Shown here: piece by piece, positions 11,701-22,765 of the stretch
Numbering within the stretch: position 1 is the stretch's first letter
Layout: each line of letters opens with the position of its first letter
NCBI GenBank assembly: GCA_963675135.1
Contig: OY776123.1
Location: forward strand, 8,496,501 to 8,560,500
DNA length: 64,000 nt
Origin: Galeopsis tetrahit
Taxonomy: Eukaryota > Streptophyta > Magnoliopsida > Lamiales > Lamiaceae
Reading direction: 5' to 3'
The notes under the pieces: generated by a model
Database searches by the model: none
What the model was told of the DNA's origin: nothing
The model's input: only the letters and a program-made list of their open reading frames with translations
Program-made: the position numbers and the translations under genes

Positions 11701-14700
11701 ATGTGTAGATATTTTATAAGAAGAAGATAAATGACAAAAGTTTATTGATTATTCTTATACGACTTTATATTCATTGAAGTTGGTATGTAAACAGGTGTCC
11801 ATAGAGAAAAAACATGTTGGATACATGAGAATCTCTTAAAAATAATTTGTCTAGATATTCATACAAATATATTCTCATATAATCTACATGAATAAACGTA
11901 TATATCTAATAAGGAAGTTTTGATGGTATACCAAGAGAAAGCACGTGCACATAAAAACTTACCTATTGGTCAATTAATGAATCTCAAAATCTTAAGCTTT
12001 TCGGTGATATTTTTAATATATTTCTCTTGAACTCCTACAAGCTATTGTTGCTTTGATTGATCATTCATCATCACATGTTGATAATTCTCTGATAATCCTG
12101 TTCTCAATAATCAAATTATTAAAAATATTTAATATATGAAATAATTAGTTAATTGATTAAGTATAGATAGGATATTTAATATATACTAGTCCAAACACAA
12201 CGTGTTTAAAAACTTATGTTTGTTGTTAAGTACTAAGATTTACAATTAAAGTAATGCATAAGATTTGAGATGCTAGTAAACCTTTATCATGATGATAATT
12301 CAGGTATTTTGATAATACAAGTAATGGGATATCTAATGGTTGTTACATGTATGTTTTAAAATGTAACATTGTTGTCAAAATTCATGAAATTAATAAGTGC
12401 GAATCACTGAAAACATATTAATTATGTAAAATTTTCTCTTTGATGATATATTTATGAGTGATTACATGTAAGTGTGGTAAAATAATAATTCTCATATTTG
12501 TCTTCTTTTCCTTGAGCTACATATCTGCTTACATTATCACATTAAATTTTATGGCAAGTAGTAAGAACACCCACTACCTAGAAAAGATGTTCTGGGGTTC
12601 GAGTCACCTGGGGGGAAGTAGAGAGTTTTTCTTTGTAGTTTTTAGACTAGGAGAATAAAAATTGTATTTATCAACACCAATTAAATAAAAGTATGTGTAT
12701 AATTAACTTAAAACATTTCAAGAGTTATCAAAATTTTATGCGTCTTAATAAGTTCAAACATCAAAATTAGAGAAAGTTAATAAATGCAAGTAATTATGTA
12801 GGATATGCTATTTGCAGAAGTCTTTTCTAAGTATTAAGTTCTCCAGGATAGCAAGCCTACCAATAAATGGGTGCCTTGGAACATGAAAACAATATGCTTA
12901 TGTCAATTGAAGTACTAAAGTACTCTCATCTTTTGTTATGTCATGTTTCTTTTGTCTTACAGGAACTGAAAATGGCTGACCCTTATGAAGAAGTCGTAGT
13001 AGCTTTACCTCTAACAGTCAAAGAGCGCTTACTTCGAATCCTACGACTTGGAATTGCCACTCGACAGGATGTAAGTATAAGTTGCTGCCAAAAGTCAGTA
13101 TTTGGTAATGAAATTTAGTCCTTCAACAGAAAAAATAGAATAATTTAGTCCTTCAGGTGAGAAGTATATTCTCATTAGTAAGACATGAAGAAAATCTACC
13201 CCAAAACCGTATTATGATGATTAATTAAGTATAGTTCTGCGGTCTTTTAGGTATATCAAATAATCAATTCTTAATTCTTAATACTCCTCTTAAGTTGAAC
13301 ATGAGAATCCTGATTGAAGTGTTCAAAGAAACAAAATGAAGGATTTCAAGAAAATTCTGAAAATCTTTGATGTGTAGTATTTGTAGGGTGAAGATCTGTT
13401 TATAAAGAGATGAAATAGGCAGGAAATTGCATTATGTGCTATGTTAAAATAGTCCACAAATTATCATATTGAAAATCATCATGATATGGTGGAATGAGGA
13501 TCTATACTTGTTGTGATACCTCATTGAAATTTGGATTAAATGAGAAAAGAAGAATAAAATATCAACGTTTTTTGGCTATTTTCACCTACATATATGGATA
13601 AAATTCTCAAATAGCTTCAATATTTATACTGCTCGTTCTGGATTTGATCTTACAATTAGCACCTATTTGTATCAGTGAGACTAAGGATAATTAAGATAAC
13701 GGGTAAATCACTCCAAAAAATGAGATCGTGATATCAAAATAACGAATTAGAAATATACTCTTGTGATTTTGTAACAGTCCTTTGAAGTCTTCAGTATTTA
13801 TATATTTATTCACTCATCTCTTACACCCTCTTACACATTACCTATCCTTGCCCATTTGAAAGCAATCATCAGCTTTTCAGATATTAGTGCATGCATGTAT
13901 TGGGCCTTTGTTTCAACTTATTTTCAATCGCCATGAGTTTATATTAGCTTAAGTGTACTGAAGTTTAACTTGACATTCCATCTGTTCTTGGGTGCGATTG
14001 GGGAGGTTTCCCCACACGAATGTTTTTATGCCCATCGAGTGAACCGGAATACTGGATTGCATCTCTATATGGAATGTATATTTATCTAGTGGATTGATTC
14101 CTTCATTTGTATTTTTTTTTTCTGAAGTTAATGTAGTTTTTATTCTTGTTTGTTGACAGATTGATGTCAAAAGTTTATGCAGTCTCAAGGAATTACCTGA
14201 GTCTACTGCTATATCTGTCCTTGACCAGGTTTTAGCAGATATTTGAAATTTAGTTAATGTACTGAATTAATTCCTAACTATGAGTTTCAACGTTACAATT
14301 TCCTTAATCCTTCATTGCAGTTCATGTTATCAGGAGCCACTTCACCAAATAAAGGAGCATTTCTAGCTGGACTGATTTCTAGAGTATGTAAATGAACTCT
14401 GTGGCTAATGTGCAGCTGTTTTTATGTTTATGTTGCGCCACTTTGCATTAAGCAATTTTATCAAATGCAGCACCTAGTTGATAAAGTTGTACCAGATCGG
14501 AGCTTAGTCAGATTATCTGAAGTTGAGGATACTACTAGGAATGGATATAAGCTACTCAACTTGTCACATCGATTGTCTTCCCCTCCTGTTGGCTCATATA
14601 CTTCTTATGCACCACCATCTGCAGCAAGGTTGGTTTTCTGATAGCCAATCCAACAATTTAGATAATCGTTGATAAGAGAATGACTATTTAATCTTAATCA

Positions 14701-15248
14701 ATCAATTCAAATATTCCTGTGATGTTTTGCTTTTGTTTGGTTTTACCAATCATTTTCTTGGAAAGATGTGATAATTTCTCTCCTGTTACATAGCTTTATA
14801 ACACGTCTCTTGCAGAGCTGACATTTATACACCACACTATCCATCGCTGCTCCCGGATTATCATTTTCCAAGTCGAACAGTGCTAGAAAGAGCGGACGAG
14901 CAAAGCTCTCTTTTATCAACTCGGTCTCTTTCTGGATCCCAAAGCATGGGGATTCCTAGAGTGGAGGAAAGAAGTAATTCTCCGTATGAGGCAACACCAT
15001 CAGTTCCATCCAGCATGTATTATTCTAGGATTGGACTAAGAAGTGAGGAACCTGTTCAAGCTGCGCCCAGTTCGTCGTCTATGTCTTATTCAAGACTTGA
15101 TACGAGTTTGAGTACCGATACAAGAGGTGTTGGTAGTCGTCCCCAAGCATCTAGACCTCAACTTAGGTTTGATCCCTTTACGGGTGAGCCCTACAATTTC
15201 GACCCCTTCACTGGTGAACCAATAATTCATCCAAAGCGCCAATTCTGA
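5791..15248 (+). CDS. hnRNP Q/R-type RNA-binding protein with three RRMs (588 aa, 17 coding exons)
   Basis: Predicted exons: 5791-5824, 5948-6021, 6708-6773, 6939-7010, 7868-7940, 8027-8064, 8194-8301, 10308-10424, 10510-10590, 10674-10742, 11191-11268, 11407-11532, 12963-13070, 14160-14228, 14321-14383, 14471-14628, 14816-15248. All introns are GT-AG, and the joined frame stays open to TGA at 15246. RRM1 (about 19-92) has RNP2 VFVGGL and RNP1 KGFCFVRF. RRM2 (about 98-175) has LYFGNL and RGFAFVKF. RRM3 (about 196-278) has IAFVRNL and VVGFVHF. Residues about 317-395 are predicted helical and resemble the hnRNP Q acidic domain (AcD), ending NKGAFLAGLISR. The Ser/Arg/Pro-rich tail carries FDPFTGEP twice near the C-terminus, as in plant At3g52660-like proteins (from memory). 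Expected role: nuclear mRNA binding and processing. The start gives only about 18 residues before RRM1. Exon borders were set by eye and need transcript support. Introns 8302-10307 and 11533-12962 are unusually long. Confidence 0.87.
12541..12670 (+). repeat. SINE-like / tRNA-related fragment in an RRM-gene intron
   Basis: The stretch contains GGTTCGAGTCA at 12596-12606, matching the Pol III B-box consensus, preceded by a GTAAGAACACCCACTACCT segment and followed by a short T-rich then A-rich tail. I see no clear A box or target duplication. It could be a decayed SINE or chance similarity. Confidence 0.3.
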
Positions 15249-15264
15249 GTCTTGTATTGATTTA

Positions 15265-15323
15265 GGGCTAGTTTGGTTCAATGAATTAGGTTTGATTGAC
15301 TTTTCATCAATCCAAACTAGCCC
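15265..15323. mobile_element. 59-bp miniature Tourist-like (PIF/Harbinger) hairpin in the 3' region of the RRM gene
   Basis: Perfect 12-bp terminal inverted repeats, GGGCTAGTTTGG and CCAAACTAGCCC, are flanked by TTA on both sides (15262-15264 and 15324-15326). A TTA target duplication with a GGGC..GTTTGG terminus is typical of Tourist/PIF-Harbinger elements. It begins 17 bases after the stop codon, so it would be transcribed as a hairpin in the 3' UTR. Confidence 0.7.
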
Positions 15324-15512
15324 TTACTGGACGGGATTTTTTCCCACTAGGGCTACAACTCTCCTCTACATTTTACATTATTATTTTCTTACTCTGATTT
15401 GTACTTACAATAAACTAAGAGTATGTTATTTTAGACTACATTTTGGACAGCTCAAATTGATCAAAATTCATGTTTTTTTGTAACTTAAATTTTGAATTTT
15501 GTAATGTAATAC

Positions 15513-15518
15513 AATAAA
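15513..15518 (+). terminator. Candidate poly(A) signal of the RRM gene
   Basis: AATAAA lies 265 bases after the stop codon in a T-rich/AT-rich context, preceded by repeated TTTTG and TGTAAT elements that resemble plant far-upstream elements. Confidence 0.45.
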
Positions 15519-16358
15519 ATTTTCAATCACTTAAAATCAAAAGCTGAGAGAGGAAGGGATTCTGCCCCCTTCAATAGCAGTTGAAAACACCCTTAAATCC
15601 TGCTGCTGCCTCTTCGTTTTTTCTCTTTTACTATCTTTTTAGAATTTTCTTCACATAATTTTAAACTCATGCTTTTGCCAAACTGACTTAAGACCTGTTA
15701 CAAACATATCATTGACGTAACCCACTTTTTCAGGCAACTACCAATTGAAATATGCACTTCTGGGGTTAACTGTATAATATCGGACGACAGAAATCAATGT
15801 GAAAAAATAGTGTTTTAAACCTAAATTTTGTATCAATTTGATAATAAATATTAATATGTCAAAATAAGTACCAAAAGTTATTTTATATCCTCGTTGGTTC
15901 TATCTCAATTTCTATCCTTCTTTATATTGTGCGACAATGGCAGCCTCACATTAAGCCACCTCTTTTTCATGGGCTGTGGTGGTAAAGATAAGGAAAAAAT
16001 TGACAAAGCCAAGTAGTTAAACACAAGATTAAGATAAAAATCAAATGAAACCCCAGGTTTATGAAACTTTTACCCAGTATCCGGTGCATGATTCAGTATT
16101 TACTCCATCAAAGTTTTATTTCTTCCCCACATCATCTGCAACTTTAATTACACAAATAAATCATTATTCAACAGAGGCTGCTAACCCCACAAATTTGCAG
16201 ATAATTATTCGACAGAATTATAAGAAAGTATATCCAAATAACTAATTGACACAGCAAAGCTATACAAACGGAGTTTGAATTATACATGGGACCTACAACA
16301 GGTCACTTTGGCCATCAAGCACCACACAGTGGTTCCCAAATTTTGCGTAGACCCGTAT
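15519..16358. other. Convergent intergenic space between the RRM and F-box genes
   Basis: Contains the 3' flanks of two genes that point at each other. No gene, transposon end or long repeat is evident. The last part (about 16250-16358) is probably the 3' UTR of the F-box gene. Confidence 0.5.
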
Positions 16359-17108
16359 TTACTTCCAATCAAGCATGTCGAGAAGCCACAACACTTGATC
16401 CTCTGAGTTTGCAGCATCGCAGAAATCCAGTTCGATCCCAAAGACATCGATCGCTCCTTCACTACCATGGTCCATGAAAAGCAAGGAGATCCACGCCCTT
16501 ATACCCGATACGAAAGGATGTGCAGGGGAAAAATCAAGGTAATCAAAAGCCATAGCCCGATACGTGGATCTATCTATATAATCAAATACAGATCTGTTGA
16601 TAATGCAAGCAACTTTTCTAGAATCCTTTCGACCTACAAGCACAGAGACACTGACAGTTTGACCCAACGGAATATCAAACCTAGGTTTCATAGGCAGTGT
16701 CATCTTGTAATCTGGACTAGCCAAGTGAAACCTCAGAACATCAGAAATTCCAGTTGGCGGGGTCCACGCTCCCTTCTGGAGAACGGGCCCTGGCACCACT
16801 TCAGAAAACACCAGATTTTCTTCAGTCCAAATATCTATGTAAAACTCCAAGTCATTGAAGGATAGCCTTGGTGGAAGAAGGGCTCGGTTCTGTTGGCGTT
16901 TGTAGAAGGTTTTGAATAGTTTGTGATAAGACATAGTAGGAGGGGATGATTGCTTGCAGATAGATGGCCATTTCTTTGCACATAAGCATTTCCAAAAGTA
17001 ATCATCTTGAGCAACCTCTCGCCATTGCTTACAGACTAACATACACGTTACAAGATCTCTACCTTCTAGGAGAGGTAAAACAACCTTCAAGATTTCCTCG
17101 TTTGACAT
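16359..17108 (-). CDS. F-box protein, At5g39250-like (249 aa, intronless)
   Basis: The frame runs from ATG at 17108 to the stop at 16359. An upstream in-frame TTG (17117) is not a plausible plant start, so the ATG giving MSNEEILK is chosen. Residues about 3-43 form an F-box: an LP pair at 11-12, DLVTCMLVCKQW at 18-29, and DDYFWKCLC following. F-box proteins bind SKP1 through this domain and present targets to SCF ubiquitin ligases. The rest (about 60-249) is the family-specific C-terminal region, including LPPRLSFNDLEFYIDIW and FSEVVPGPVLQ, which I recall from Arabidopsis F-box protein At5g39250. It has no kelch or LRR repeats, so the substrate is unknown. Length fits the family. A 5'-UTR exon with donor CTG|GTGAGT at about 17832 and a TATA-like stretch near 17886-17892 suggest an intron between promoter and start codon. 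Confidence 0.85.
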   Translation of the reverse strand: MSNEEILKVVLPLLEGRDLVTCMLVCKQWREVAQDDYFWKCLCAKKWPSICKQSSPPTMSYHKLFKTFYKRQQNRALLPPRLSFNDLEFYIDIWTEENLVFSEVVPGPVLQKGAWTPPTGISDVLRFHLASPDYKMTLPMKPRFDIPLGQTVSVSVLVGRKDSRKVACIINRSVFDYIDRSTYRAMAFDYLDFSPAHPFVSGIRAWISLLFMDHGSEGAIDVFGIELDFCDAANSEDQVLWLLDMLDWK

Positions 17109-17892
17109 CTTCACCAAAGGTTTACATAATTTAGATGCAAAAAACCTTTAAACAAACAACTTGTTTGACACTAAAAGCCTAAGGGCAATAAATTTAGTTC
17201 TGTTCCTGAAACCAATAACCACAAATAGAGAGTCAAGCCTAGGAAAGATAAAATATCATTTCAAAAAAATTCATGATTAATTCATGTTTTTGATGATCAA
17301 GAAACATTTCTAAAGCAAGCAACTCAAAAATCACCACCAAGATCATAATATTCTTATCAACACATTAAACTGCACTTTTCAAAGAGGCGTCAGTCAACAA
17401 GATATCTAATCAGACCATATTTGCTTGGAAGATGATTTTGGAGATCAATCATAACATACAAAAAGATACACACCATACATAAATCATGTGAAATCAACAC
17501 AATTTTCATTAATTCGATCTCGCATCTTTACCATCTAGCCTAAAAAGTCCCTAGCGTCAACTGGTACGAAAAAACGATCAGTATACACAGGAATGCATTC
17601 ACCAGTAACAAAAGTTAGCAAACAATAATAATCAACCCAGTGGTGTGTAAATGAACAAGGGAAAACGCTAAGATGCCATGAGTAACATCAATTCACTAAA
17701 CTGAACCCAAATTAATTGCTAAGATAAACAAATCAAGCCCTAACGGAAAACGTAAAGCTTAAACGAGGTAAGATAAACAAATCAAGCCATAAAGGTAAAG
17801 CTTAAAAATCAGATCAAATTAGCGAACTCACCAGGTCGAATGAAAAGCAATTCGTTGGAAAAAACGGAAAACGTAAACGAGGAACAATTATA
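17109..17892 (-). promoter_or_regulatory. Probable 5' UTR, UTR intron and core promoter of the F-box gene
   Basis: On the minus strand a TATAAT-like stretch (17886-17892) is followed by about 50 bases that end at a strong donor GTGAGT (17831 downward). The stretch between there and the start codon is AT-rich and intron-like, with GTGAAG just before the ATG as a possible acceptor. The exact acceptor and transcription start are not certain. Confidence 0.4.
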
Positions 17893-18709
17893 TGACCTTG
17901 AATGGGGGATCTTCGGATGCTGAATAGTCTATACGACAGAAAAAAGAGGGAGGAGTTGGAATTCAGTGTGACGCGATATAATAGTTATGATGAGGTTTGT
18001 GTGTGGGCCCTATTATTGTTTTTATGTTACAAATACTACTTTTTATTATTAAAACAAAAATGTGTTCAAAGTTGGCCTACAAAAAAACACAAAAATTGTT
18101 CAGACTTGAGATGCTAAACAGGTCTATGGATTGTGGGTTAAACGGGCTATAAAAATAGAAAATTAAGAATATTAAATTAAAAATTGAAATATTTAGGATA
18201 TAACCATATGAAATAAAAAGAGTGGACTAATGTGTAATTTGTATTTGATCCGATCTAGATATTGATCCAGTTACACTATAAATGGACTCAGTTACATCGA
18301 TGTTCCTCTATTGGCTTCAAGCTTTGCTTCCGCATTTCACTTCGTTTTGCCTCAACAACGACTCATTTGTGGAGCGTCAGGATGATGATGACGGTAGCCG
18401 ACCCACAATTGGGTGGCTGGTGCTTCGATGGCGGCTCCCCACACTCAATATTCGATTCCCTTGAGGGGTTATCTTTCGAATTTCCCTACGTCTAGACCGG
18501 ATTTAGTAAGATTTTTGCGCTATATGTGATTTTACTTTGGTGATATTTTCGCGCTATACATGCGGTTTTCCTTCCGCTATTGATGAGTTTTTGCTTAGTT
18601 TTATACTCTCTTATAAACTTTTCATTACTTTTTGACACTTGAATTAAGAAAAATGATTAAGTGATTTGATTGAAAGAGAGAGAGAGAGATAGAGAAAAAA
18701 ATATATATA
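17893..18709. other. Intergenic, no gene recognised
   Basis: Short frames around 18262-18495 (both + frames) have no recognisable domain and look like chance frames in a less AT-rich stretch. A short GA repeat lies at about 18674-18691. Confidence 0.4.
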
Positions 18710-18882
18710 CTCCCTCTGTTCAATTTTATAATTCCGCTTTCCTAAAAAGGAAATATTACTCTCACCCACTACTTTATTTCTACTTATCCCTCTCATCAAT
18801 CTTTTACTTTTTACATAAACAATCAATTTTTCTTAAAACCCGTGTCCACACAAATGAGAATTATAAAATTGGACGAAGGGAG
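18710..18882. mobile_element. Stowaway-like MITE (173 bp)
   Basis: Terminal inverted repeats CTCCCTCTGTTCAATTTTAT and its complement (ATAAAATTGGACGAAGGGAG) are flanked by TA on both sides, the Tc1/mariner-type target duplication. The interior is non-coding. Confidence 0.8.
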
Positions 18883-19049
18883 TATAATGTAGTGGAAGAA
18901 AAAAAAAGATATTTGCCAAAAAAGGTATGAGAAACGTATAGGTGGACTGACCAAAATGACAAAATAAAAAGCTTATAAGCAAACAAAATGAGTAGAGAAA
19001 AAAAAAAGGAGAAAAAGGGACAGCCGACAACGACGAGTGGGTAGGTGGG

Positions 19050-19330
19050 GGGCGGCGGCCAAGGGAACGCATAAAAAGAGAAAAAAAAAGGAAGAAAAAG
19101 AGGGAGGGAACAGAAAAGGGAGAGAGAGAGGGGTTGGCGACCAAGGGAACGCATAAAAAAAGGGAGAAAGAGAGGGAGGTAAGAGGCGGCCAAGGGAATG
19201 CAGAAAAAGAGGGAGGGAAGAGTTGGGGGGGGGGGGGCAGCGGCCAAGGGTGGAGGAGGCAGTCAAGGGAACGCAGAAAAAAAAAAAGGAAAAAGAGTAG
19301 GAGGGAAGAAGGGAGAGGAAGTCGTGGGTG
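19050..19330. repeat. Purine-rich minisatellite with a 13-G run
   Basis: A degenerate unit containing CCAAGGGAACGCATAAAAA followed by GA-rich sequence recurs at about 19058, 19140, 19189, 19246 and 19263 with uneven spacing. A run of 13 G residues occupies 19225-19237. The strand asymmetry produces long open frames on both strands with no protein-like character. Confidence 0.6.
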
Positions 19331-19560
19331 AAGACTCTGGTTGACGTCTTGGATCGGGGTGGGGCGGCGAGTGGCTGGGTGAGGGAGAGGGGGGCGACGA
19401 CAGATGGGGAAGAAAAAATAGGAAAGAGGAAGAGGAAGGGAAAAAATTATGATTTTTGGGGTGGGATGCGTTTAGTAAATAGTTTTTGGCAAAAACTTAT
19501 ATGCAATATTGACCAATTAAGGTAAATTATGTCAAAATTCGTGGATCAAATGCGGGTTAA
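19331..19560. other. G-rich unassigned stretch downstream of the minisatellite
   Basis: Purine-rich sequence grading into AT-rich. Its end (GAAAAAATTATGATTTTTGGGG region near 19437-19460) is loosely similar to the interior of the Mutator-like element near 33910-33940, so it may be part of a related element, but no terminal repeats were found. Confidence 0.25.
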
Positions 19561-19599
19561 CTTTAATTAGAATATTTATTTTCGCTCTTAAATATTATA

Positions 19600-19970
19600 G
19601 TATCTTACTACATGACCAAAACTATATTACTACAAGACCTAAATTTTGTCACTACAAGACCTAAAGTGTATTACTACAAGTCCAAAAATATTCTGGACAC
19701 TTATTTTTTTTGGGCAAAATTACTAAAATAATTCTGACTTATTCAACTACTACATGACTAAAACAATGTTACTACAAAACCAAAAATTCATCACTACAAG
19801 GTCAAAAGTGTATTACTACATGTCCAAAAATATTTTGGACACTTAATTTTTTGGGTGAATTTGTCAGAATGTTTTGACATGTAGTATTAGATTTTTGGCC
19901 TTGTAGTGGTAATTTTTTGACCTTGTAGTAACAATATTTTGGTCATGTAGTAAACCACCTATTTGCGACC
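19600..19970. repeat. Direct plus inverted repeat cluster built on CTACAAG/CTACATG motifs
   Basis: Two direct copies (about 19605-19720 and 19755-19870) share the order ACTACATGACC/ACTAAAAC, ACTACAAG..AAATT, ACTACAAG..AAAGTGTATTACTAC, TCCAAAAATATT and GGACACTTA. The sequence then turns around: 19870-19965 holds the same motifs on the opposite strand (TTGGCCTTGTAG, TTGACCTTGTAG, TTGGTCATGTAG). This gives a foldback structure of about 100-base arms. Confidence 0.65.
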
Positions 19971-20753
19971 CGCGAATTTTTTGGGCAAACTGGATCCGGG
20001 CTTTTGACCCACGATTTTTTTTTTTTTTTTTAAAATTGTTTTAATTTGACTTTTGAGCTAAATGGGCTTAGAGTTTTGACTTGATCTAATTGAGATAAAA
20101 TACATATTTTTTGAGATAAAATGCATATATGAAATATTTCATATAAGACTAGTCCATAGTTTTTTGAGAAAAAAAAATATTTAGCACAATTTGAGTGGAG
20201 TGCATCTATCCTGACAAAATTTTGGGGTGCATCCGGAGGTGTGTTCTCAATGCAAATGGAGGTGTAAATAGTCAAACCCTTTGGAATAACTAAGGTCCAT
20301 TACTTTATTTGGGCTTAACAAAAAAACTAACAGTAGTATGAATAAAAGAGGGCCTAGGGTTATTTGAACCCATGTATTTAATTAGTAAACTGCTTTTAAG
20401 TATTTAAAGATAGTATATAAAATGTTCGACTACACTTTCTCTCATTTAAAAAAAAAACCCGTTTAAGTACATACTACGTATGCCCCTAAAAATTTAATGT
20501 TCATCCATCCCAATCCATCCCAACAGCACTCTCGGTGAAATTTCAGAAGAAGAAATTGGATTGGGTTTATATTGAGAGAATTTAGAAAATAGAAATGATA
20601 TTAAAAAAGAATTACATTGGAATTACATTATTAAAATGATTATCATCCCTTCTCTTACATAGAGAAAGCTACAACTATTAAAATAGAAGTTATAACTAAA
20701 ACAATTACTCTAACTAATATTATAATTTGTTGTTATTCTTGACACCCTCCCAC

Positions 20754-20816
20754 AAGATGAAAATGGATGGTAAGCAATTCCATCAAGATGAAAATGGATG
20801 GTAAGCAATTCCATCT
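20754..20816. repeat. Short direct duplication inside the TRIM-like element
   Basis: The segment AAGATGAAAATGGATGGTAA followed by GCAATTCCATC occurs twice in tandem next to the polypurine tract. Confidence 0.8.
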
Positions 20817-20959
20817 TGAACTTGGTTGGGTAGGTCTCTTGTAGACTCAATTCCTTATAAGAAATTGAGTAAATTTTAATTTATGTAGTTTAAACGATTG
20901 AGAATAGTTTTTTTTTATGTTGAGGATGCAATTTACAATTTTTTAGCATGTTATTATAA

Positions 20960-21450
20960 AAGTGCATGTTGAAAATAAGAAAAAGTGTAACATGCAATTT
21001 ACAATTTTTTAGCATGTTATTTTGCAATATTTGCAATAATAATTTCAGTTATAATGACATACACTTGTTAGTGATGTTATGTTACACATATTTTGTTGCA
21101 CTTTTCAGTTGTAGTGACTTACTATTTTTAACAATATTTTTTAGTTATATTGACTTACACTTTTTAGTATTGTTATGCTACACCTTTTAGTCATATTTTG
21201 TTGCACTTTTCAGTTGTAGTGACTTACAATTTACAACAATATGTTCAGTTATAGTGACTTACACTTTTTAGTAATGTTATGTTACACTTTTTACTCGTAT
21301 TTTGTTACACTTTTCAGTTATAATAACTTACACTTTTCATTAAAATATTGTGTTGCACTTTTTAATAATATTGTGTTGCACTTTCTAGTTATACTAACTT
21401 ATTGTGTTACACTTTTTAGTAATATTAACTTACATTTTTCAACATACAAT
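20960..21450. repeat. AT-rich minisatellite inside the TRIM-like element
   Basis: Motifs TTCAGTTATAGTGACTTACA and TTTTTAGTAATGTTATGTTA recur about eight times with spacing of roughly 30-70 bases, changing a little each time. The open frames on the + strand here follow the repeat and are not genes. Confidence 0.7.
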
Positions 21451-22765
21451 TTTGAAAAAAAATTATCAATAAAAAAAAATTACAAAAAAAATAAAAAATA
21501 ATAATAATAAAAAAATTAACAAAAGTCAAAAATTTTATTCACAACAATCTTAATATTTAGGGTTCACAATATTTTTTAATATTTAAAATTTAAGTTGACC
21601 AAGTCAACTCAATTCCTTATAAGGAATTGATTCTATATAAGACCAATCCCTTGAACTTATACTTAAAAAAAAACCTTCAAACCATTACAAGTAGCACGAT
21701 GTGGGTGCAATGATATCAACAATGAAGAGGTAGCCTTGGAGAATAGAATCCAACACCAAATTGAACATTTGAACGTTGATGTAGAGAGTAGACAAATGAT
21801 GCAACCCATGCAGCTAATCAATAGTGAGATTTCCACCAATATTCCAAGAAAAATGTAAAGATAAAATCGTGATACACACGAAGAGAAAAAACTAGATTGA
21901 GTATATAACCCTAAAGAATTCGATTTCGAATCAACATGAAATCGAATATAAAACTCACGAGCATATAGTTTGCAAAGAAATGAGTATAAAACTTAGAACT
22001 CAAAGAAGAATTCAAATCAAGATAAAATCGAATCCAAAACTCATGAGCATAAAACCCGTAAAGAAGAAATCTCGTAAAGAGAAAAAATAGGATAAAAATC
22101 CAAATCCATCAAAGATTTGACATAAATGAGTATAAAACTCAAGAAATGAGTATAGAACTCAAAAGACACAAGAAATTCATCCAAATCGAATCGCGAAAGC
22201 GTACCTAGATCGACAAACTTGTTTAATCGATCATAAATTAATCGATACACAACTCTGATACCATGTGAAATTTCATAAGAAGAAATTGGATAGAGTTCAT
22301 ATTGAGAGAATTCAGAAATATATAAATGATATTAAAAAAAAGAATTACATTGGAATTACATGATCAAAGTAATTATTATCCTTTCTTTTACATAGAGGGA
22401 AGTTTACAATACTAAAATAGAAGTTATAACTAAAATAACTACTCTAACAAATATTATAATTTGTTGTTATTCTTCACACGGTGTTTGTGAACACTGAATG
22501 CAATTGAATTTTTTATAGAAAATGCTCTTGCAATTATAATTCGAGCAAAATTTCAAAAAAATAAAATAAAATTCAAAGAATGGAAAATTTACGAAAAAAT
22601 CAATATTACAAAAAATAAAATAGAAATCCGTAAAAAAATTCGACACAATACAAAATTTTCGGATAAGAATACAGAATTCGTTAAAAAAAAATCAATTTTT
22701 TTAAATGTGTATATTATTCACAACAAATTTATGTCTCTCTCTCACACACACATACACATACACAC

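Larger units (their letters stand above)
20536..22478 (-). mobile_element. TRIM-like non-autonomous LTR retrotransposon (about 1.94 kb)
   Basis: Two direct repeats of about 210-215 bases (20536-20744 and 22264-22478) are the LTRs. Read on the minus strand they start TGTGAAGAATAAC (TGTCAAGAATAAC in the other copy) and end GAAATTTCACA-like. Next to the right-hand LTR the minus strand has TGGTATCAGAG (22253-22263), the primer site matching tRNA-iMet typical of copia-type elements. Next to the left-hand LTR the minus strand has GTGGGAGGG (20745-20754 region), a polypurine tract. CGGTG at 20533-20537 and at 22479-22483 fits a 5-bp target duplication, with a small loss at the left LTR end. The interior encodes no gag or pol and holds a minisatellite, so the element must depend on another for movement. 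Confidence 0.82.

Noticed and set aside
17109..17117. Extended N-terminus (MVKMSNEE) for the F-box protein
   Set aside because: The upstream codon is TTG, not ATG; the true ATG is at 17108.
18670..19525. Overlapping long frames on both strands (Phe/Leu/Pro-rich or Lys/Glu/Arg-rich)
   Set aside because: They come from purine-rich low-complexity DNA; no domain, no splice or promoter context.
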